A stretch of 64,000 nucleotides of DNA. It comes from Takashimella koratensis. Taxonomy: Eukaryota > Basidiomycota > Tremellomycetes > Trichosporonales > Tetragoniomycetaceae. The stretch is from positions 1 through 64,000 of the forward strand of contig BCKT01000006.1 of the NCBI GenBank assembly GCA_003116875.1, in the 5' to 3' direction. The position numbers were made by a program, and so were the translations under genes. Position 1 is the first letter of the stretch, and each line of letters opens with the position of its first letter. Positions 1 through 11,144 of this stretch are shown piece after piece. The notes beneath the pieces were generated by a model, which saw only the letters and a list, made by a program, of their open reading frames with translations, was not told where the DNA came from and searched no databases.

Positions 1-54
1 CCCCTAACCCCCTAACCCCCTAACCCTTAACCCCCTAACCCCCTAACCCCTAAC
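1..54. repeat. Telomere repeat array (chromosome left end)
   Basis: About seven copies of CCCCCTAA-type repeats with small variation in C number and one CCCTTAA variant. Read on the minus strand this is TTAGGGG or TTAGGGGG pointing out of the chromosome. That repeat type is known from Cryptococcus and relatives, so base 1 is a true or nearly complete chromosome end. Only about 54 bp is captured, so the array is certainly cut short by the assembly. Confidence 0.95.
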
Positions 55-757
55 GGCCAATGCATGCAGAACTAGTACTATGCAAGGGCAATACTGCTAT
101 ACAACAGCATATCATATGCATAGTAGCGGGCATTTCAACTATCAAAATGTGACTTGGAGCTGGTATGACAAAAACTGGGTCCAAATGCGGCAGAGACATT
201 ACATTTTGCGTGCAAAAAACAAGGTAAAAACAGGGCGCCCATGTCTAAAGGCGCCAGAGGGGGAAAAAGCAGGGAGAATCAACAACAAGGCATTTCCATT
301 ACTGCAGCAATTGTCCCCAAGCTGGGACTGGAGAAGGGAGGCACTTTACCATCACAGGCTCAAAAGGCGCATAGGCCTGAAGAATTATATAGGGGAAACG
401 GCAAAAAGGGGCCGATTTTAGACAATGACACAGGAGGGTGTGTCAAGCTACCCTTACCTTAGGGGCTGGGTGAAGGCGGCTGCAGGAGTGTTTGTCGCGC
501 AATGAGCACACGGGAGAGACAATAGAGGTGTAGAACACTTGATGCATAGTAATGAAACTTGATCTGCGAGTCGCTGTAGGTGAAGTTTGCTGTGTACTGG
601 ACCAATGTCAAACAATGTCCTCAGAGTCGCGGTGTCAGAGGAGCTTGGATATCATGAGAGGGTATCTCATCAGTGGACTACAACCAAGACACACTGTGCG
701 GGTTCCTCTTTGCGCTTATACCAGCTCTCATCAAACCCTTCACCTAGACGCGCTGTC
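55..757. other. Subtelomeric gene-free stretch
   Basis: This stretch lies between the telomere array and the 3' end of the first gene. Open frames here are short, overlap on several frames and show no domain or splice pattern. I see no tandem repeat, no helicase gene and no tRNA-like structure. It holds the 3' flank of the SDR gene that ends at 758. Confidence 0.6.
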
Positions 758-1734
758 CTATGACAAGTGATCCGCACCCTATAATCAGCGCAACCCACCT
801 TCCACTTACATTCACCTGCAGCGCCTGCCCCGAGATATACGCCGAGTCTTTTCCCGCGAGGAAACTATCATCAGCGTGAAACTATCAGCGGCCTACGCTA
901 CCAATCCCGCGACATCCTCTGGCGCGCCGTTCCTGTTCAGCGGGTTGTCGCGCTCGCGCTATTGTCAGCTCCGCTACATCCACACCCACCTCTTTGGTGA
1001 TCGACCCCGCCTCGCGACCTTGTATCCCGGCAAACCCTTTGTCCACCTGATTCCACATATCGGTGACAATTGCCCCAGGACAGTAGACGTTTGCGGTGAT
1101 ACCGTACTTCCCCAGTTCCAGAGCGGCGCTTTGGTTGATCGCGCGGACGGCGAATTTGCTAGTCTCAGCGGTGTCATACACTCACTCACGACGCCGAGTA
1201 GGCCGACATGTTCGGACCCGATTGCACCTGTTGTTAGCTCTTCCTGACACACACTCACCCCCGCGGTCGAGCTCGCAGCTGGCGTCAGCATGGCTATGTC
1301 TCAACTCACCGATCAATCTTCCCCCTCCATGCGTCATCATGTACTTGGCAGCTGCCTGATAACACAAAAACATTCCCTTGATGTTAACCGCGTACATCTT
1401 GTCCAAACTGGCCACGGACACATCGACCAGCTTTTCAACTTGAACGATTCCGGCGTTGGCGATCATGACTCAAATCAGCTTGATCAACTAGCATCTCACC
1501 ATCGAGTCCGCCCAACGTCTTCACCACCTCGTCAACAAAGGCGTACACGTCGCTCTCCTGGGAAACATCCGCTGTGATAGCCACTGCACGCCGCCCCTTG
1601 GCTTCTATCTCCGCGGCGACATCTCTGGGCTGCTGTAGGTCTACCAAACCCAAGTCAAACCCTTCGTCTGCGAGACGCAGCGCGATGGCTCGTCCAATGC
1701 CTTGAGCAGAACCGGTAATGATAGCGACGGGCAT
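758..1734 (-). CDS. Short-chain dehydrogenase/reductase (acetoin/diacetyl reductase-like)
   Basis: NAD(P)-dependent classical SDR, probably cytosolic, reducing a small ketone or oxidising a small alcohol. The N-terminal cofactor motif is TGSAQGIGRAIA, followed by the NAG motif (MIANAGIV) and catalytic Ser and Tyr-x-x-x-Lys (YSASK). A PEDVAGLVAFLAGKDSAYISGQ segment near the end is typical of the butanediol/acetoin dehydrogenase branch. The model needs seven introns: 1469-1499, 1279-1309, 1228-1258 and 1159-1189 (31 nt each), then three more of 31, 32 and 31 nt. After their removal the frame closes to exactly 252 residues, the normal family length, and YSASK is formed across a splice junction. 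The C-terminus (QVNGADHLS) is slightly unlike the usual family ending. A TATATAAG box lies about 30 bp upstream. The substrate is inferred only from family resemblance. Confidence 0.85.
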
Positions 1735-1763
1735 TTTGCGGGGTCATCCAGTCTGGGGCAACT

Positions 1764-1771
1764 CTTATATA
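1764..1771 (-). promoter_or_regulatory. TATA-like box of the first SDR gene
   Basis: TATATAAG on the minus strand, 30-37 bp before the ATG at 1734. It lies in the 96-bp gap between this gene and the end of the upstream regulator gene, so the promoter must be very compact or overlap that gene. Confidence 0.45.
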
Positions 1772-1830
1772 CCCTCGTCGATCCGAGCTAGCCGATACCG
1801 GTCCTCTTGCACTCGTGATACATCAACTCG

Positions 1831-4029
1831 TTACAACTTGTCTACCATTGCCAAACCACCAACAAAATCCAAAGCATCCGCTTGGTCATACTGAAACGGC
1901 CAGCTGTTGAAGAAATCCTCTGGGAGTGTATCCGCCAATGAAGGATCATGTCCTGTTGACAACAACCCTAAATCAAAGACTGGCTCATCATTCGTCTGCG
2001 CAAAAAACGATGGCTGAACCGCTGGCGCACGAGGGGCAGTCACCGGGGCGATAAACGCCTGAGCCGGTGAGTGGGTCTGTCGTCAGCACGACCATATACC
2101 AACTCACTTGATCAGTTCTCGGAGTGGGCCCCTGCCACCCTTGCAAAAGGTCATCGCCTAAAGAAAACAGCGTCGGGTCTTGACGTTCACGAGCGTTTTG
2201 TGACATGAACTGGTCTATCCGAGCGATCTGACTCCTCAATCTCGTCGAAAGGCCATTCGCCCCGGCGCGCCCACTTTCCATCTTCGCGAGAAAGTTGGAC
2301 AGGACGAGGAGGATGTTTCGGACCTGGAGATACGTCCACGTTGATAGAGGCTTTTGAATTACACTACCCAGGAGATGACCGACACCCGCCAAGTGGTGCA
2401 ACTAACGTCAGCGCCGTCGCCTGAGAGAACCCACCGTAGTCGTGCTCGATGCGTGAAAGTAGGCCGCCGGTATTGTGCTCAGCTCATCCAACAACTCCCC
2501 AGCAATCGCGCAACGAACGTGTACGCTTGCATTGTCCNCCCCCGCCGCGAGCATCTTGAGATTCTGCGTCGTGATAAGGATGTTCGCGGCTATCGTCAGC
2601 ACGTCCTCGACCCAGCTCACCTATGAACCCAAACCGATCGACCTGCGCGTTCCCCGTCATCGCCTTGATTGTCTTAAACTCTGGGGGCAAACTCTCATGC
2701 ACCCTTGCAATCAATCGTAGCGCCTCTGCAGTATCCAACCTCGCCGATCGACCCAGAAACGCCGTCACAAGTGTTTCCTCTGGTGGCGTAGAAATCTGCT
2801 GCGCTCGAAGACTCCCAGTGACGTGCTCGATAACACGATAAAGGTCCGAGCAAAAGTTCCAGCCGCGAAGAAAAGACACTCCCTCGATCCTGAAGTCCGT
2901 ATCCGTGATATGCTCATCATCCGAAACCTCGGCTGGGTACAGAACCGTCGTCTGAGACTCGCGGTGGTGCGGAACGACCCCAAACGTACTGGAGACGTAC
3001 TGATCCAGCTGGTACATGCACCAGTACTAACATCAGCGTCATCCAGTCCCAACTCACCAGTCGTCGCCGCTCTTGCCTTTCCGTCTCTTTCAGATCAGTG
3101 GGCCAGTTGACCTCCCGATGGAACCCGTTCATCGCCGACAACGTCACATAATCTCCCAGATGACACAGCGCCGTTCTCGTGTCGCCACCCTGCATACACA
3201 CGGAAACCAAGATCGCCTTGGCCTTCATCGCTTGAACATGGTCGTGCTCGTGAGTTTTGTCCGGAGCGATCGCTGCCAAGGATGCCTGGTAACACTTGCG
3301 GGCGACGTCTCCAGGATTTCGAATCGGTTGCAGAACGCCAGTCGCCTCGGATGCTCCATCCCGAAGTGTCCCCGCTGCCATGGCGCAGACGGCCATCGTG
3401 ACGACGTAGATGCTACGGTCGGTCTTGTAGAGCTGCTGACGTACTTGGGCGAGATAGGTTGGCCAGTGAAAGTAAGGGCGGCTGGTATCAGCTCGATCTA
3501 CGCCTTACCTACATGGCAAAGGATGTCCGGTAGAAGATATCGACTAGCTGCTCTACCACACTCGAATCGATAATCTCCTCGTACGTCCAGCTAGAGATGT
3601 GACCCATCGGCGAGACGTCCAGCATCGTAGAGCTCTTCGGCGACGCAGGTGTAACGCTCAGAGGTCCCAAAGCCGGCGGCGCTGGTGCTTCCATCATACT
3701 CGCTCTCTCCCGCTCCAATCGTCCTTTTTGGGGCTAACGTCAGCCAGCGCTTCAACCCACACCTACACCGCGACGTTTGACAGGTCGATCATAGGTACAG
3801 ACTGTCCCATACTCTTCACATCGCGAACAGGTATTCTCGTCGAGCCCCGGTGAGCACTGCGGTCAGACCCAACCGCGGGAAAACTCACCCTGCACGCGTT
3901 CCGATGACACCGGTCGCATGCTCTCTGCAAGAGTCAGCACTATCAGTCGCATCCACTTACAGCAACGCGCCTGCGTCTAGCTCGCTTTGCAGCGATGTCA
4001 GCAGCCAATGGTCCTTCGATTGAGGTCAT
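1831..4029 (-). CDS. Zn2Cys6 transcription factor 1 with fungal-specific TF domain
   Basis: Nuclear DNA-binding regulator of the Gal4 class. The first exons, joined across introns of 36 and 32 nt, give a binuclear zinc cluster spaced C-x2-C-x6-C-x8-C-x2-C-x6-C (starting ACDRCHRNACRC) with a basic tail (DRPVKRRG). The middle region carries the fungal-specific TF domain: YLAQVRQQLYKTDRSIY, then HLGDYVTLSAMNGFHRE and RRRLVSWDW. A variable acidic C-terminus ends at 1831 (GGLAMVDKL). The start is the ATG in TSIEGPLAADIAAKRARRR, directly before the zinc cluster. The gene lies between an SDR (96 bp downstream) and an MFS permease (upstream, same strand), so it probably controls one or both. One ambiguous base (n at 2538) falls inside the coding part, giving one unknown residue. 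Confidence 0.85.
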
Positions 4030-4355
4030 GTCGTTGAGATGGACAAAAGCGCGGCAGGGTGAATGAGTGAAAGGTTACTCATGGTTTGGGGGCGGGGCTT
4101 TGACCCTTTGCGCCCTTTTTTCGTCAATTTAACCTGTTTAGCCGCCGGTAAACGAGCTCCGGAGAGTGTCACGACTACGAGTACTCCACTCGAAATGCTC
4201 TGCCCCTACGGGCACTCTTTCCCCGGGCGGTCAGGAACCACTCTTTGGACCGCCTTGATTGTCCATGTCTTGAACTCACACCAGGCTCTCTGACGATCTA
4301 TGCGGACAGCAGCTGGCCATGAGAACCCGCATGCATAACTTTTCAAAACTAACAC
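4030..4355. other. Intergenic, promoter of transcription factor 1
   Basis: Spacer between the 3' end of the MFS gene and the start of the Zn2Cys6 gene, both on the minus strand. I see no gene and no clear repeat in it. Confidence 0.5.
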
Positions 4356-6045
4356 TCAGAGCTGATACCTAAAGCCAGCGTCCAACTGCACTTGAGTCGG
4401 CCCCGCTGCCCCGACATCCTCTCCCCTGTCCATCTTGGCGTTCTGGCGCTTGAGGTACAAATAGTACATACCGTAGGCAATCAACCCGACAACACCAGCG
4501 GCAAGGTTGACCGCAAACGCGTTGATGTAACGAGGCGCGTTGGTGTAAAGGTACGATGTCCAGATGTTCGGGGTGTTGCAGGTGCCTATAAGTCAGTCAT
4601 GTCAACCCAACTCCACTCACAGTTGACCAGGGCAAATACGATAGCGCGCTTCTTGTGAGACCCCGCAGTGTTTGCCGAGATCCAGGAAAAGTCAAGAACA
4701 ATCGAAGTGTAGATCGAGGCAGGGAGAAGACACATGGCGACGTATCGAGCGGCGGTATTAGTCGTAGCAAGGGCGATAATGTTGGCAGCCAACGAGATGA
4801 CAAAAGGCAAAGTGATGTGCAAAGCTCGTTCCTGGGTCTTATCGGCGTGCCATCCGTTAATCCAAAGTACAATCATCGCCAGGAGGTAAGGAGGTGCGGA
4901 AAGAACGTAAGTAAGAGTTTGGTTAAATCCGAGACTGCTGACCACGACGGTGACTAGGATTAGCTCCACGCAACAAGGAACACCTACAGAAGCTCGAGAC
5001 ACCGCTGACAATGTTAACGCAGTAGTGGGGGATGAGAATCAACCACGTCTTGGGCTGTGACCTATTAGCACGATTGGAACAGCCACCTACATCCGAAACA
5101 GCCAGGTAGAACGCCTGCGCAGTAGTGGTGTTGTCGTCCTCAGGCTTAGTAGCACGGTCCATCTCAAGTCGGTAGATGAGCTGGGCACGCTCAGCCTCGG
5201 TGGCCCAGCGGAAGTTCTCCGGTCGGTTGGGGATGATGAACGCAAAGATAATGGCGAAGCCGACAGTCGCGGAGCCCTCGATTATGTAGAGCCAGCGCCA
5301 GCCAGAGATACCGTGTACACCGTCGAGCTTGACGATACCGATGGCCAACAGGTTTCCAAACGCAAGACCAGCAAGGCAGCCGACATAGAGAAGACTGTTA
5401 CGGGTTCCAATCTTGCTTCTCTCATAAAACACGGAGAGCATGAAGAGGGCACCAGCTAGAATGTTAGGCCGAGAACGCAAATCGACCTACGATAGAACGC
5501 AGCCTCGACAAAGCCCAAGAGCAATCGGACAACGTAGAGACCAGCCTTGCTTTGAACACCAGCAGTGGACGCCGAGATGGTTCCCCAAGCAGCACACATG
5601 ATGCAGATGTCTAATATCAGCAACGCCAAAGATTGTACCCACAGATACCTGGGTGCTTCATGTTGGAAGCAATAATGTTTGAGGGGATCTGGTACGAGAC
5701 AACACCAGCGTACAAGAGAGCAACCGACGTAGAGAACTCGGTAGAGGTCATGTGCAAGTCGGTCGCCAGACCAGCAATCTTGGCAACGGAGATATTGTTG
5801 CGGTCCAAAAAGTTACTATTGAATCAGCAACATCCCAAAAAGCTTACTCACAGAAGGAAGAGGAACATGATAGTCGGAAGCAAAAGCATGTCGAGCTTTC
5901 GCGTGACCGACCTGTCCAACGCCTCAATCTCTTGCGGCGAGAGACCTTGAAGGATCTCTGGGAGCTGGACTTCGAGACTACGGTCCACGGCGCCCTTGCC
6001 CTCAGCGTACTCCTCGGTGGGCTTCTCGTCCATATTCGAAGGCAT
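4356..6045 (-). CDS. MFS permease, anion:cation symporter (Dal5/allantoate) family
   Basis: Twelve-helix plasma-membrane permease that should take up an organic anion or vitamin-like acid by proton symport. The short acidic N-terminus (PSNMDEKPTEEYAEGKG) precedes a conserved LPEILQGLSPQEIEALDRSV stretch. TM1 follows with NFLDRNNISVAK, the ACS-family signature around the first loop. The segment ALFMLSVFYERSKIGTRNS matches the TM4-TM5 loop of Dal5 relatives, and ISGWRWLYIIEG matches TM6. The C-terminal cytoplasmic tail begins LYLKRQNAKMDRGEDVG and the gene ends at a TGA at 4356-4358. Several 40-50 nt introns interrupt it. Its place between two Zn2Cys6 regulators and two SDRs suggests an inducible import-and-reduction unit. 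The substrate is not readable from sequence. Confidence 0.85.
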
Positions 6046-6680
6046 GATGGTATAAAGTCGACGTGATTGGAAGAACAAACAGGCGGGGCACCCTGGGGCG
6101 AGTTCTTATAGAGATGTCCTTTGAAGCCACCAGGGGGAGTACCCGGTCCGGGGAGCGGGGTTGCGGGGGGGTGAAATATTACATTACCAAGGGCCGATCC
6201 AGATTTTGCCGAGGGACCGAGGTGAAGAAAGGGTCCAGTCGTTTTGTGCCGAGGACACGGGTCTCAGGGAGGGCAGCATGTGATTGAATTGGGTTTTGCT
6301 GATTCGCCCCCACATCGGACCCTCTGTCAACACGTGTTATTTCTTCACAGCTGGAAGGTGGAGGGCGCCGCCTACATCCGGCGCTTTCCGCTTTGCGACG
6401 AACGGAGTTGAAGCGCGTCGCTGGCAAGGGATCGAGAAATGGTCACGTGATCAACACCACAAGCCTTTCTCACTGACAAATGCATTCGGTCATCAGATGG
6501 CGAGGTATGGGAGATACCAATGTCTTTGCAATACTGCGTCTGCGTTAATCAGGCATTCAAAACACCAAGGCAAAAGTCGCTCACGTCGGGTGAAGATGAA
6601 TTTCGTCCAGGTCTCGGACCTGAGTCCTCAAAGGAAGGAAGTACATGCATAAGAGGAAGGCTGCTCTATCCCCTACCTTT
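6046..6680. other. Intergenic, promoter region of the ACS permease
   Basis: A 635-bp spacer on the upstream side of the permease and downstream side of the second regulator. It contains a G-rich patch (about 6126-6170) and a TATAAGAA-like element on the minus strand near 6103. No gene seen. Confidence 0.5.
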
Positions 6681-9187
6681 CTAAACCGTTCCATCGAGCC
6701 CATTGACGCTACCACTGTTCACCAGAGCCTCCCAATCAAACTCGCCATTGAGAGTCGGATTATATTTGTTATACTCGGCGAGAAGGTCGGTGAGCCAAGT
6801 CGCGCCTGGCTATCAGTGCTCATCCCCGGAAGCAGGACTCACTAGCTTGCGACTCTTCTGCAAAAGGCATGCGGTCGCTGAAGAACCGTCTCAGCAGACC
6901 TGGATCAGGTAATGAAATCGAGGGGCTGACGCCGGTTGTGCGCTCCGTCGAGATTCCAGATCCTGACTGTTAGCTTTGCAGTGTCATCACATACTCTTCT
7001 CAAGAAGCTTGGTGGTGGCACCAGCGCCAGCATAGATATCTTCTATCCGCGCGAGGGCGGTCAAGACGTTGCGGACACCCTGCTGCGCCATGCTGATAAC
7101 CACGTTGTTCGGATCTGCGGTGGATACATTCCCCTCGACACGTTTGATCTCGCTAGCCAGAGTGTCTCTGGATTGATCAGCTCAAAAATCACCATAAACT
7201 CACCCCGCGATGAATAATGGCTGCACAGCAAAAGGAAGAATAGTCTGTCGTCAGCCCCGCCAAACCAAAACCTACATATGTCTTTGGCGACAAGGTATTG
7301 GCGACGTAGATATAGTCGCACATCTGCTTCGCAGCGGCAATGTCCAGGGCGTGGGTACCGGACAGGGAATTTGGAGTTGTCGAGATGTCATCCAAAATAT
7401 GCGATCGAGACATGCTATGCTGGTTAAGGAAGATCAAAATGGCATGACCCCAAAGGTGAAGCGTGAGGAATGCGCTCTGCCCGTTAGAACTTTACACTCT
7501 CAGACTCACTCCTTGCCCCCTCTCATGCTGTAACCGGAAATGGTCGACATTCCAGCGCAGATGCTCGGGCAGGTCTCGAAAGAATTTGCCCACGCTCGCT
7601 TGAAGTTGCTGTAGCGTACTCTTTCGATCTGACGGTGGTAAACCCAGTGATTCGAAGGAGATCCCCTTGCCAACGTTTAGGATGTTGCTGATCCGCCCAC
7701 AGATCACCATCAACTTCGTTAGGTAAACAAAAGGTGCTGGCTCTCCTGTAGGGTGCGAGGCCAAGGGCAGGAAGCGTGATGATGAAGGGGTAAAGTCGGC
7801 TGTCTCCGGGAGGGGAAGCTCAATCAACTCGTCCGGAACGGTGGTCGGTCGCCCGGTTGAGAACGCTACCATTCGGTCGGTGATGTACAGACTCCACCAA
7901 AGGGCGCGACGACGTACCAGGCGAATGGGCGATACCTCCCTCTCCGACGCTCGATGCAAGCCAATGTCGACAGCCATTCGAATGGCCATACCGCTATATT
8001 GCCAGAGACCACTCTCACTTCCTTGTCCGTAGAAGGCCCAGCTGAGAAGCAGCAGAGCAGTGCACGTTCCTCTTGTCGGAAGATGAAGCAGCGGCGCCGC
8101 CACCTCTTGCGCCCGAGAAATAAAGGGAGCGCAAAAACGAGTCGGACTTGCCGTAGCGGTTTCTGCATGACGTGCTGTGAGCGCACAGATCGAGAGGGAA
8201 AGGAAGTTCGACATCGTCCCAGACTCGAGTCGATTGATCATTGCTGTCTTGGAGATTGAGGGAAAGTATTGGACAAAGTGTCGCAGAAAGATGTCGAAGA
8301 GTGGTTCCCACACGTGCGCGTACGGCAAACCCTCAGTGTCGAACAGACCGACCATGTGAGGTGAGATGGCGGGTGGGATAACAGACGCGTCAGCGATCCC
8401 ACCTGATGAGGGGGCTAATGGTGGAATCGGCGAGTCCTCGTGAGACTGATAACGAAGGTTTATGCGCTGTTTTCCGGGCTGGATTGCCGTTGCCCCTCCC
8501 TTTTGTCAGCTTGTTCATTCTCTCCACTCACGCTTCGATAATAGTACAACTCTACTCCGGCATCAGCTCCTAGCTGCGCGTCGAGGATCAAGCGGTCACT
8601 AGGCTCCATGTCGATCGATCCGTCAGGGTCCGGGGTCACATAGCCATCCGGATCAGGAGTAAGCGAGTAGTCAAACTCTGGCGTGATGGTGTTTTCGCTG
8701 GCAGTGGTGACCAACTGTGTGGTTGAGGAAGATGGAATATTGTCTGCGGCAGGAGCGAAACGGACTGAGGGGATAATGAAGCTCGAGTTGGCCGATGTGT
8801 CTCCGATAGCAAATGACGATTGACTCATATCGAGCTCCACTCTTTTTCTGTCGCTAGCACGCGCGGGAGAAGCAGCTAGCAAGGCAGCTTGCTCCATCGT
8901 CTCTCGCTTAGTCCTCTTCCGCTTCCGCCCCGTGGGCCATGTGCACACCTTTCCCGTGGCCACACAGGTCTAAAACGTCAGCATGCGAAGCGATTTCGAA
9001 GCTCACACTGCACGTTGGGCGCTCGCCGTTGCATCGTACGCGTCGAGAGCGACAGATCAGACAGGCGACAGCTATCCTTGCGGACCTGCAGAGAATCAGA
9101 CGCATGAACAGACCTGGACGCTCACGGAGTATGACCGGCCTCATGTGTAGAGCTCGTTGCCTGATCTTGCTGCTCCACATTCATCAT
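6681..9187 (-). CDS. Zn2Cys6 transcription factor 2 with fungal-specific TF domain
   Basis: Gal4-class nuclear regulator. Joining the first three exons gives a perfect zinc cluster ACLICRSRRVRCNGERPTC..CVATGKVC, spaced C-x2-C-x6-C-x5-C-x2-C-x6-C, followed by a nuclear-localisation-like basic run (TGRKRKRTKR). A Ser/Thr- and acid-rich linker follows (exon 8460-8963). The long fungal_trans domain spans about 8355-7492, including HVWEPLFDIFLRHFVQYFPS, GMAIRMAVDIGLHR and RRRALWWSLYITDRM. The C-terminus (TWLTDLLAEYNKYNP) ends at a TAG at 6681-6683. Two adjacent ATGs at 9187 and 9184 could start it. The domain layout resembles the xylanase/arabinanase-type activators (XlnR/AraR class), but that is a general likeness and not an assignment. 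Neighbours suggest control of the permease at 4356 or the SDR at 9448. Confidence 0.88.
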
Positions 9188-9447
9188 TATGATGGGGATG
9201 GTGGTTATCGGTAAATGGCCGCTTCTATCGATAATAGTGATGTTGAGGAAGAAAACAACCCCAGGGGGGGAGGGTGGTAAGATGACACCTTTTGCTTCGG
9301 CTCAATCTTCTGCCAATTTCACATTTTCCATGTCCGGTCACCTATTGCCGGTCACGTGTGAGGTACCCTGAACGCTGATAGAGCCGAGAACAAATGCATT
9401 TCAAAGCCTAGATCCACACCGCTCAATACACTAAGCGCAATACGTAA

Positions 9448-10900
9448 TCACTGCACATAGGTGTCCTCAGGCATGCGAATCCCGTCAGTGATGCTGGCGC
9501 TCTACACTGGGTCAGCACGCCGCTACGACTCGCCACGTACCATGGCACGCCCACCATCGGGCATGATAAAGTCTCCGTTGACGTAACCTCCCGCGGCGCT
9601 GGCCAAAAACAGGGCTGGACCGATAATCTCTTCGGGCCTCCCCGGGCGACCTTTGAATACTGTCAGTAATGGAATCACAGAGCGAAAGGTTCACTCACCC
9701 GCTGGGCAACGAAGCGCGGTTCTCTTAGAGTACTTGTTCAGAGTCTCTGGGTTGTTGGTCCCGTCGGTCGTGGTCATCTCGGTGGGCTACCAAGGTTAAT
9801 CCAAGTTCATGACAGGTGCAGACGGCTCACGAAGATTCCTGGGGCGATCGAGTTCACTCGGATCTTCATCCTGTGAGGTTGTCAATATAGTTCTTCTCAG
9901 GTTTACTTACGGAGACAAGCGCCCGGCAAGAAGCTTAGACATGTGAAGAGCTGTCAAGTAGCTCAGTATCGGGATCAGTTGTAAGTCACCCACCAGCAGC
10001 CTACGTATGATCAGCCTCATTCCCAGCATCCTCCGACTCCCAACTCCCACTAACCTTCGAAATCCCGTAAGTCATGGAGCCTTGAACACTGGAGAATGTT
10101 AGAACCCTCTGCCAATCAAGGATATCTTTACCGTTGGTTCACCAGACCTCCGAGGGACGCAATGATGATCACGACCGGGGCAGATGACTTCCTCAACAGG
10201 GGCACGAGACCAACGGCGGTGAAGTAGACTCCATTGACGTTGATGGAGTTGGTAAAGTTGAAGTGTTCGCTAGACATGAGCTCTTTCCTAGCGGAGCTAC
10301 TCACTCGTCTACTCCCTTCCAAAGAGCGTTGTACACCTCGTCCGCTGAGGTTTGGTCAGTTGCAGCTCCCAGTACCTCATCACACCGCTCACGATTGTTG
10401 TGGTCCCACGCAGGGTAGTCGATCTGACGAGACACTCCGGCACAAGCAATCACCACGTCCACCTATCTTGATCAGCGGCATATCCATTTCTCAGACCCTA
10501 CGTGAGACTCCTTGGATGAGAGAACCTTGACAAACTCCTCGACCTTGTCTTTCGAGGAAACATCGCCTTGAAGACTGGCTTGTTAGCGGCTATCCCTGCA
10601 CTGACAGCTTACGGGATGATCTGGCCGCCGGCGGCCTTAGCCTCAGGCTGAAGGAGTTCCGCAGTCTTCGCCAGAACCTCTAGGCGTCGGCCAACGATAT
10701 ACACCTTTGCTCCGTTGGCCGAAAAACCCTGTGCAAATTCTGTCACGTCAGAGCTGCCTTGTGCACGGTACCCACGCTTCCCGAGACCCGTTCCGCCTCC
10801 GGTGATCACCACAACCTGCACCCAATTAGCGAGGTCCTTTGCTTAACCCCACCTTGCCCTTGACGCCGAAGATAGAATCGATAGAGACTGAAGAGCTCAT
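9448..10900 (-). CDS. Short-chain dehydrogenase/reductase 2 (RhlG-like SDR)
   Basis: NAD(P)-dependent classical SDR. The cofactor loop is [13 protein letters not shown], spliced across two introns of 36-37 nt. [14 protein letters not shown] follows (the Arg after Gly suggests NADP preference), then [22 protein letters not shown] and the active-site YGISK formed near 10060. The protein ends [22 protein letters not shown] at a TGA at 9448-9450. It shares the GGGTG(L/I)G loop and the (A)NGxKVYIxGRRLxVLxxT block with the SDRs at 39945 and 59057, so it is a more distant paralog of that pair. At least eight short introns are needed. It is divergent from the polyol dehydrogenase at 11145, with a 244-bp shared promoter, which suggests co-expression. 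The substrate is unknown. Confidence 0.85.
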
Positions 10901-11144
10901 GATGTTAGTTTGGTATGCTTCGATCCACTACCGGGCGCGAACTTTCATCATATACCCAACGATCGGTTAATCGGCGGGATTTATTGCCAATCTCGCATTT
11001 GCAACCGGCTTTTCAGTCGGTACAATTTTAGAGCTGACGACCCGAGGGACCCTTACCTATTTGTACATAGCCATTGTTACCAGGTGCTACAAATAAGAGT
11101 CTAGATCTCCCTCTCAACCCTACTGATCACCTACGCGTATCGCC

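Noticed and set aside
80..770. Open frames next to the telomere
   Set aside because: Short, overlapping, with no recognisable motif, splice structure or codon bias.
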